64,000 bases of DNA from Trichomonas tenax (Eukaryota; Parabasalia; Trichomonadida; Trichomonadidae): positions 1 to 64,000 of the forward strand of contig JALKBU010000164.1 of assembly GCA_023091735.1 (NCBI GenBank), given 5' to 3'. The stretch's first letter is position 1, and each line of letters opens with the position of its first letter. The notes below the pieces were generated by a model, which was given only the letters and a program-made list of their open reading frames with translations, did not search any database and was not told the origin of the DNA. This document shows, piece after piece, positions 60,001 to 64,000 of the stretch. Made by a program: the position numbers and the translations under genes.

Positions 60001-61858
60001 AGTTCACATATTTGACTTTGCATTGACGGAATTTGGATTTTGGAGTTTCTTAGATTCTGTTTTGTATGGAGAATTTTACAATGGTTTATCGAATATGTCT
60101 CTTTCTATGTCTCTGAGACAAGTTTACAATGGTTCTCTTATTGCGAGACCAAGTCAGCTTCGTCTTATTCTAGGATTTGATTTCTTTTTATTTGACAGAA
60201 AACTTAATGATGAAGAAAAAGAAATTCTTTCTGTTTTACCTGATTCAATTCATTATTTTGTTTCTCCTTCAATCAATGCCATCAAATTCGCTTTCCCTGA
60301 TTATCAAAATAATTCAAATATTATCTTTTTCGAATACAACAATAACAACATTATCGATTTTGATTTAACGCTATCGAAAGAAAATATCCTCAACTTCCTT
60401 TATTTACATAAAATTTTAACACCACCGCCACAAATTCCAAAAGAAGAAGAACACAAAGTTAATCCTCGATTTGCACGACGAATCGGAAGTTCTCTTTCTT
60501 TAACTCAACCTACAAAAGAAAATGAAATTCAAATTGAAGAAAATAGTGAAACAGAAAACAAATATAATGAAAATCATGAAACAGAAAATAGTTCTGTAGC
60601 AAATGATGTTAACAACAAAATCAAAGAAAATGAAAATCATGATGAACCTGAAAATGAAGAGAAATTAACTCAAAATGAACGGAATGAATATGATTTATTC
60701 GAACAAGAAGAAATAGAAGAAGAACAAAATGAAGAAGAAGAAATTAAAGAATTGGTTGAAAAGCAAAATATCGGAAGAAATTCTATAGTGAGATTGTCAT
60801 TGCGAGAACTCGCGAATCAAGCGAATCAGATCTTTGAAAGCAAAGAAATTTCTCTCGAAACAATCGAAGAAGATTTGGTTCATCATATGTTTGACTCAAG
60901 CGACATCGAAGAAATGTTGAGTGATGAGTTTGATGAATTAAATGAAGATGAAATGAGTGACGAAGGTGAAAATCAAAGTGATGTCAATGAGGATCCTTTC
61001 TCGAAGTTTGAAAATGTTGAACAAGAAAATCCAGAAGATCGCGTTTTGTCATCAGAAAAGAAATCTCGAAAGAGCAGAATTCCAGTCAAACAGAAGAAGA
61101 AAAATTATCTTTATGAATTCGAAGATTTGAATCAATACTCAGAAGACAAAGAGCTCAATGAAGCGATTGAAGATGAAATCTTTGGACAAAGTGAGATTCC
61201 TGATGATGTTCCGAGAGACATTTTTGGATTCCCAACGACGAAGCCTCAAAAGATGAAGAAGATCAAAGCGAATTATTCAGATTTGAGATCTCTTTGGCTG
61301 ACCATCAAGCGTAGATATATTGCGATATCGAAGAGAGGTCATTCATTCTTTCCTTGGACAAGAGACAGAGCTGAAGCGATATCAAAAATGATTGAACGAC
61401 AGCGAAACCTTGCAGAACTTGCATTCATCAACAGAAGAATCAGAGCACTGAATCGCGCGAATCTTCAGCTGAGGATGATGCCAGATGTCGGATACACGCG
61501 CATCATCAGGAACAGAGAAGGGAGGAGACTCGAACTTTCTCTCGCATCTGCGAACAAGAGAATCGAAATTCTGAGGAACGCGACAAGTTTGAATGAAAAC
61601 GGTCGTTCGCAGTATGAAATCGAGAGCGAGATCGAGAAATTCCGTATTCGAATGCTTGTCAACCTTTCTAAGAGGAAGAAATCAGTGACAGATCTCCAGA
61701 ATGAGATATCAGAGCTAAATCATACACTTTCGGATCTCGACAGGAGAATCAAACTAATGACACAAGGAAAATCGATTTACACAAAATTTTTCACGAAGAA
61801 ACCAAAACTTCCAGAAAGTGAACGAATCTCATCAGCACCAAGATCGATAAGACAATGA
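57074..61858 (+). CDS. Protein with about nine tandem thioredoxin-fold-like repeats and a coiled-coil tail (1594 aa)
   Basis: The preferred start ATG (57074) lies 15 nt after a TCACT initiator-like motif; the longer frame begins at 57026. Residues 1-185 are basic and Ser-rich, probably disordered. Residues about 189-1115 are about nine tandem units of roughly 100 aa. Most begin (Y/F/C)G(S/T)xI, followed by a helix (xxLIxS), a strand (FLLFD), a helix (ExxILExLP), a strand (GYFxIxD), a helix (LL), two strands (IYY and KxxxLD) and a helix (LTExxLxxFL). This beta-alpha-beta-alpha-beta-beta-alpha order fits the thioredoxin fold, but no CxxC motif is present, so the units are probably binding modules like PDI b domains. 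A very acidic stretch follows (about 1130-1400, EEEIEEEQNEEEEIKEL). The last 200 residues are basic and helical, with a coiled coil (LLxxxLSDLDRRIKLM). There is no signal peptide or membrane span. I do not recognise a named family. Confidence 0.85.
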   Translation: MSANFRLLERFRRRQRPDPPQMKLFDSDFENLLKEDPNGLKRNQKKKNSSDEEDVVIGRLPRKLTSADSSSSQAKSRKQLNISNNEVSSIDTPLHKYKNTEVMSSRTPQEITKLQLSEYSVSIGTEARNITNKSTNDYTSSECQTDSIQLSLDNLNSTNRPSTSRSFSALSSTSSFDNGGVALEVNDTSEVDFLKSLRQDFIMLDHKPSEKEMNSLQQLPKTVGLYLPATKLLLTYLLPNSKNSVYYCSQTKLSYPLEQNLQYITNDTLKHINLNFETLSKENRTINNIKYGSLLSNKQQINEIIRSNSIIIIFDPSFSFKNFQMFQDNKTPYFMITDRELAQEMFPKIDFSSDLYYYRFEDRKMLKMDDIENSTLNQFIETNSIENPNETRTLLDFKFGSVIKIKENLSSLINSGSNFLLFDHIPTNEEKQVLEKLKHYPYFICIDPIILDTFRIPQTKNGIFQCSNSKIEEVNDLDNVTEKELKIDDRNVNGINYGTEIKTENEIQTLMESSKNIIFLFDDNVDVSIFDNLSDDICYFTLKDRNLLDKICPGYVANTGTVYYRYNDGKCYDLDSLMTEDDLNNYLEQLKVENYEIDDNREQNGIKCGTVIKDENVLDELIEKHEFLVFNRVPSLKEIEILESLPSHYGYFIITAPKLLKKLKTKINSDDIYFNSLYNLSRSINFEMTTDNMNSFINLLSLTRNYPNIVNQEIFDQIIKSKQDLFIGGSIISQFKSLDLSESFLLLQNDFIPDNNVYFIPSNRKFISQYHDKIDLSSINKYLFSKQGKYNDIEFGSKINSEQINQLKQNGFSFFLVNGNVSRFPPMIGYFIVDNNELNNQYKGLQNCLSVYYCSNNQRVFPYNSVFNEYEINEFLSNVYNQSSIPELNEIEDERQICSINYGAILDEISLDKLKQSLFFIFNKNLSERVLEIFKDLPYDVGFFLLKDESLVKNLDEKFSGFPENNILFYNGKTNEVHIFDFALTEFGFWSFLDSVLYGEFYNGLSNMSLSMSLRQVYNGSLIARPSQLRLILGFDFFLFDRKLNDEEKEILSVLPDSIHYFVSPSINAIKFAFPDYQNNSNIIFFEYNNNNIIDFDLTLSKENILNFLYLHKILTPPPQIPKEEEHKVNPRFARRIGSSLSLTQPTKENEIQIEENSETENKYNENHETENSSVANDVNNKIKENENHDEPENEEKLTQNERNEYDLFEQEEIEEEQNEEEEIKELVEKQNIGRNSIVRLSLRELANQANQIFESKEISLETIEEDLVHHMFDSSDIEEMLSDEFDELNEDEMSDEGENQSDVNEDPFSKFENVEQENPEDRVLSSEKKSRKSRIPVKQKKKNYLYEFEDLNQYSEDKELNEAIEDEIFGQSEIPDDVPRDIFGFPTTKPQKMKKIKANYSDLRSLWLTIKRRYIAISKRGHSFFPWTRDRAEAISKMIERQRNLAELAFINRRIRALNRANLQLRMMPDVGYTRIIRNREGRRLELSLASANKRIEILRNATSLNENGRSQYEIESEIEKFRIRMLVNLSKRKKSVTDLQNEISELNHTLSDLDRRIKLMTQGKSIYTKFFTKKPKLPESERISSAPRSIRQ

Positions 61859-62626
61859 ATATTTTTCATTAATATTTTTTATGTTTGTAAATACAAAATT
61901 TTTCTTAAATGATTCATTATTAAAAAAGTGATAAAGTGATATTAACTCGAAAAATCACACTCTGTATACTGCTCAAAGTATATTGCTTTTCAACAGTTTG
62001 TATGTAATCAATGATTATATAAAGAACACTATTTGAAAAATATAGATTAAAAGCAAAATGTCACTTTTTAAAGCATTGTAATAAAATGTGATTGCTTAAC
62101 TAATTCTCTATATTTTACTATTCTATTGGATTCGTTACAGGGATTGAAAAGTGCCTCAATTTGAAGCAGAGTGCCTCAAAATAATTGAAAGAGTTTTCCT
62201 AAAATAGTACTACATGTATGATGTAAATCAATATTCTCTAATTTTTTTGATGTATTCTCAATTATTTAAGAGGAAAAACACTAAAAGTAGAACTTGAACG
62301 GAAAGAATATCAGCAATATGTTGGTTATGGCATCAATTGCTCTATAGAGTTTACAATCGGCGGGAAAGCTCGATTTTTCGAAATCGCAAAATTTAATCTT
62401 TAGTGTTTTGAGTGACAACTAATTGCAACTAAATATATTGCCTGAATTATTCGTGTTTTTGCTCCCAAATTCTCTTGAAATGCCAAATAAAAAATACTTT
62501 TTGAAAAAATGTTTTAGAAATAAAAAGCAGTAAAATAAGTTTTGATTCTCATAGTATATTAGTAATTCTTAACTTTTACAAAAAAATAATAATTTCAAAA
62601 TTTGCTGATATCTGGGCTAAAACACA
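61859..62626. other. Intergenic AT-rich DNA
   Basis: Includes two close matches to GTGCCTCAA (near 62150 and 62170) and no gene signal. Confidence 0.45.
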
Positions 62627-62850
62627 CTAATATGATCTAAATACCATACTGTTGATTTGTATACCTGGATATGGGCTTAAAGCATGACCATCGCTGTGCC
62701 CCAAGTTCCAAAGAATCGATGATTCTTGTAAATTGACGTCAGGTGTTATAATGAAGGTTTGATTGTTGAATGATACTTGTCGTTGATAAGGCTCTAATAT
62801 GGCAATGAATTGAGGGATCGTTAGAATTTTTGAAGATATTCTTGAATTAT
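62627..62850 (-). pseudogene. Unidentified gene fragment
   Basis: A minus-strand frame of about 74 codons runs from after a TGA near 62851 to a TAG at 62627. It has clear protein character (IPQFIAILEPYQRQVSFNNQ and SSILWNLGHSDGHALSPYPG) but no ATG start, so it is the 3' end of a decayed gene. Its GC content is higher than the flanks. I cannot name the family. Confidence 0.45.
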
Positions 62851-63180
62851 TTCAAATATAAATGTTTTTTCTGGGTATAAAACAGGTGTTTTTGTAAACT
62901 GAGGAAAAGTCTCGCGTAATTGGCGCTGTTGAGGTGTTTCAGATTTTCAAAAAAATTCAAGCATTCAAAAAATGTCCTTTTGGCGCCAAAAGTGAAAAAA
63001 ATTCAGAGAATTTTTTTTGTGAATTGTCAAACATTTCTTATCAAATGACAAAATTATCATATTATTTTTTTGAAAATTTTTCCTATGTTAAGAACTTCAT
63101 CATAGTGTGCTTCTCAATTTTTAGCACTGTGATGTAAACTTAAAATTGTGAACCCATTCTGCTTCTATTCAACCCCTTGT
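62851..63180. other. Intergenic AT-rich DNA
   Basis: Only chance frames; a GGCGCCAAAAG-type patch near 62980 is isolated. Confidence 0.4.
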
Positions 63181-63339
63181 ATGTTCAAAATATTTTCTCA
63201 AAGAATATTTTCTGAAGTGCGTATAAATTGAATTCAAGCAGAAGTTTTGCGGAAATGAAAATTGAGTGGATAACCGTTTCGCATATAGTCAATTTATAGG
63301 CACTTAAGAAAATATTCATTGAGAAAACATTTTGAACAC
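63181..63339. repeat. Foldback repeat with 51-bp arms
   Basis: The left arm (63181-63231, ATGTTCAAAATATTTTCTCA then GAATATTTTCT) and the right arm (63289-63339) are reverse complements with few mismatches, around a 57-nt centre. It holds no gene and resembles a small MITE or structured RNA. Confidence 0.7.
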
Positions 63340-64000
63340 GCATAACGAATCCATTGAAACTATATATGTCCATTGTAGTTCTTATATTAACATATTAAAA
63401 AAATAAGATGTGACACCAATATAAAAAAAGAAAGCAAAAATTTTGAACGATTAAAATGTAAACTGTAAAACCGTTATTTTCAAAGTGTTGAAAATTATGA
63501 TTGTATTCGATTTGTAGTCAATTATCTGAGTTATCTAAAAATTTGGAGCTCTCAATTTAGTAAAATTTTCAGGTGCATCTTAATAAGGTTATCATTTCAG
63601 CATTATTTTCGGATTCCTAGTAAATATTATATTGCAATCATAATAGACTTCAATAGTATATTGTTATTACGCTGTAAAATTATCTATTGTTTACTTTTCA
63701 AATTTAGAAATATTGTCAAACTGATTTTTTATGAAAAATATCATTACATTTTCATTCGAGAATAAAATGAATTCAAAATGAAATAACTTTTGTTTCTCAA
63801 ATTTGACATTTGTGATGTTGTTTCTTGCAGCTTTGTGCTGTTTACGTGTCCTCCGTCGTGGCGAAGTTCCAATCAGTCGCCCAACCGTTTTAGAGCCCAA
63901 GTAAGTTGAGAACGGTGTAAAATGGATGTTGCAATTGTCAGAAAATATTCCAATGGAGATCTTGAATATCAACTCCTCTGCCAACCATTACAAAGAGGTA
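63340..64000. other. Intergenic DNA to the window edge
   Basis: AT-rich to about 63790. The last 200 bp are more GC-rich and on the minus strand carry a frame with a basic segment (IGTSPRRRTRKQHKAARNN). Whether it belongs to a gene that continues beyond the window cannot be decided here. Confidence 0.35.

Noticed and set aside
63691..63984. 97-codon minus-strand frame with a basic RRRTRKQHK segment
   Set aside because: It starts next to the window edge, is mostly AT-driven composition after the basic part, and cannot be judged without the flanking sequence.
1..64000. CRISPR array, rRNA operon or bacterial-type operon
   Set aside because: No regularly spaced direct repeats, no rRNA sequence and no runs of short co-directional genes with ribosome binding sites; the window is eukaryotic.

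Overview
The window looks like nuclear DNA of a trichomonad (parabasalid), most like a Tritrichomonas-type genome. The reasons are: very long open reading frames without introns (up to 2495 codons); AT-rich, repeat-filled intergenic DNA around more GC-balanced genes; use of all three standard stop codons; short TCA-type initiator motifs 4 to about 35 nt before several start codons; and protein families expanded in trichomonads. Those families are glycine-rich PF12810-type proteins, BspA-like leucine-rich repeats, beta-helix-like membrane proteins, HNH endonuclease relics and large HECT ligases. No database search could be run, so the genus is an inference.

Layout. 1-4.7 kb is an accessory zone: a GC-rich island, a minus-strand tRNA gene with a hairpin insertion, a decayed gene, a transposon-like element with terminal inverted repeats, and a head-to-head inverted gene duplication. 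4.7-10.4 kb holds a PPP-family phosphatase and a Rim15/MAST-like AGC kinase, separated by a second copy of the same element. 10.9-20 kb is mostly decayed genes and foldback or inverted-repeat DNA, with a glycine-rich protein gene and a BART-domain (CFAP36-like) gene. 20-30 kb has a single-pass surface protein, a small acidic protein, a metacaspase, a BspA-like pseudogene, a 1058-aa helical orphan and a frameshifted gene. 30.4-36.4 kb has a 1416-aa HEAT-like protein and a C2-like protein, both on the minus strand. 36.8-40.1 kb is a graveyard of broken HNH, DDE-transposase, USP-like and unknown genes. 40.8-61.9 kb has three giant plus-strand genes: a 2392-aa coiled-coil formin, a 2495-aa HECT ubiquitin ligase, and a 1594-aa protein with about nine tandem thioredoxin-fold-like repeats. 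The last 2 kb holds a gene fragment and another foldback repeat.

The intact genes are single-gene units rather than an operon. Their themes are signalling (phosphatase, kinase), actin and cytoskeleton or flagellum (formin, BART protein), protein turnover (HECT, metacaspase, USP relic) and cell surface (glycine-rich, beta-helix, BspA). The most novel items are the tandem thioredoxin-like repeat protein, the formin whose FH1 is replaced by about 1,500 residues of coiled coil, and at least five families of inverted-repeat DNA.
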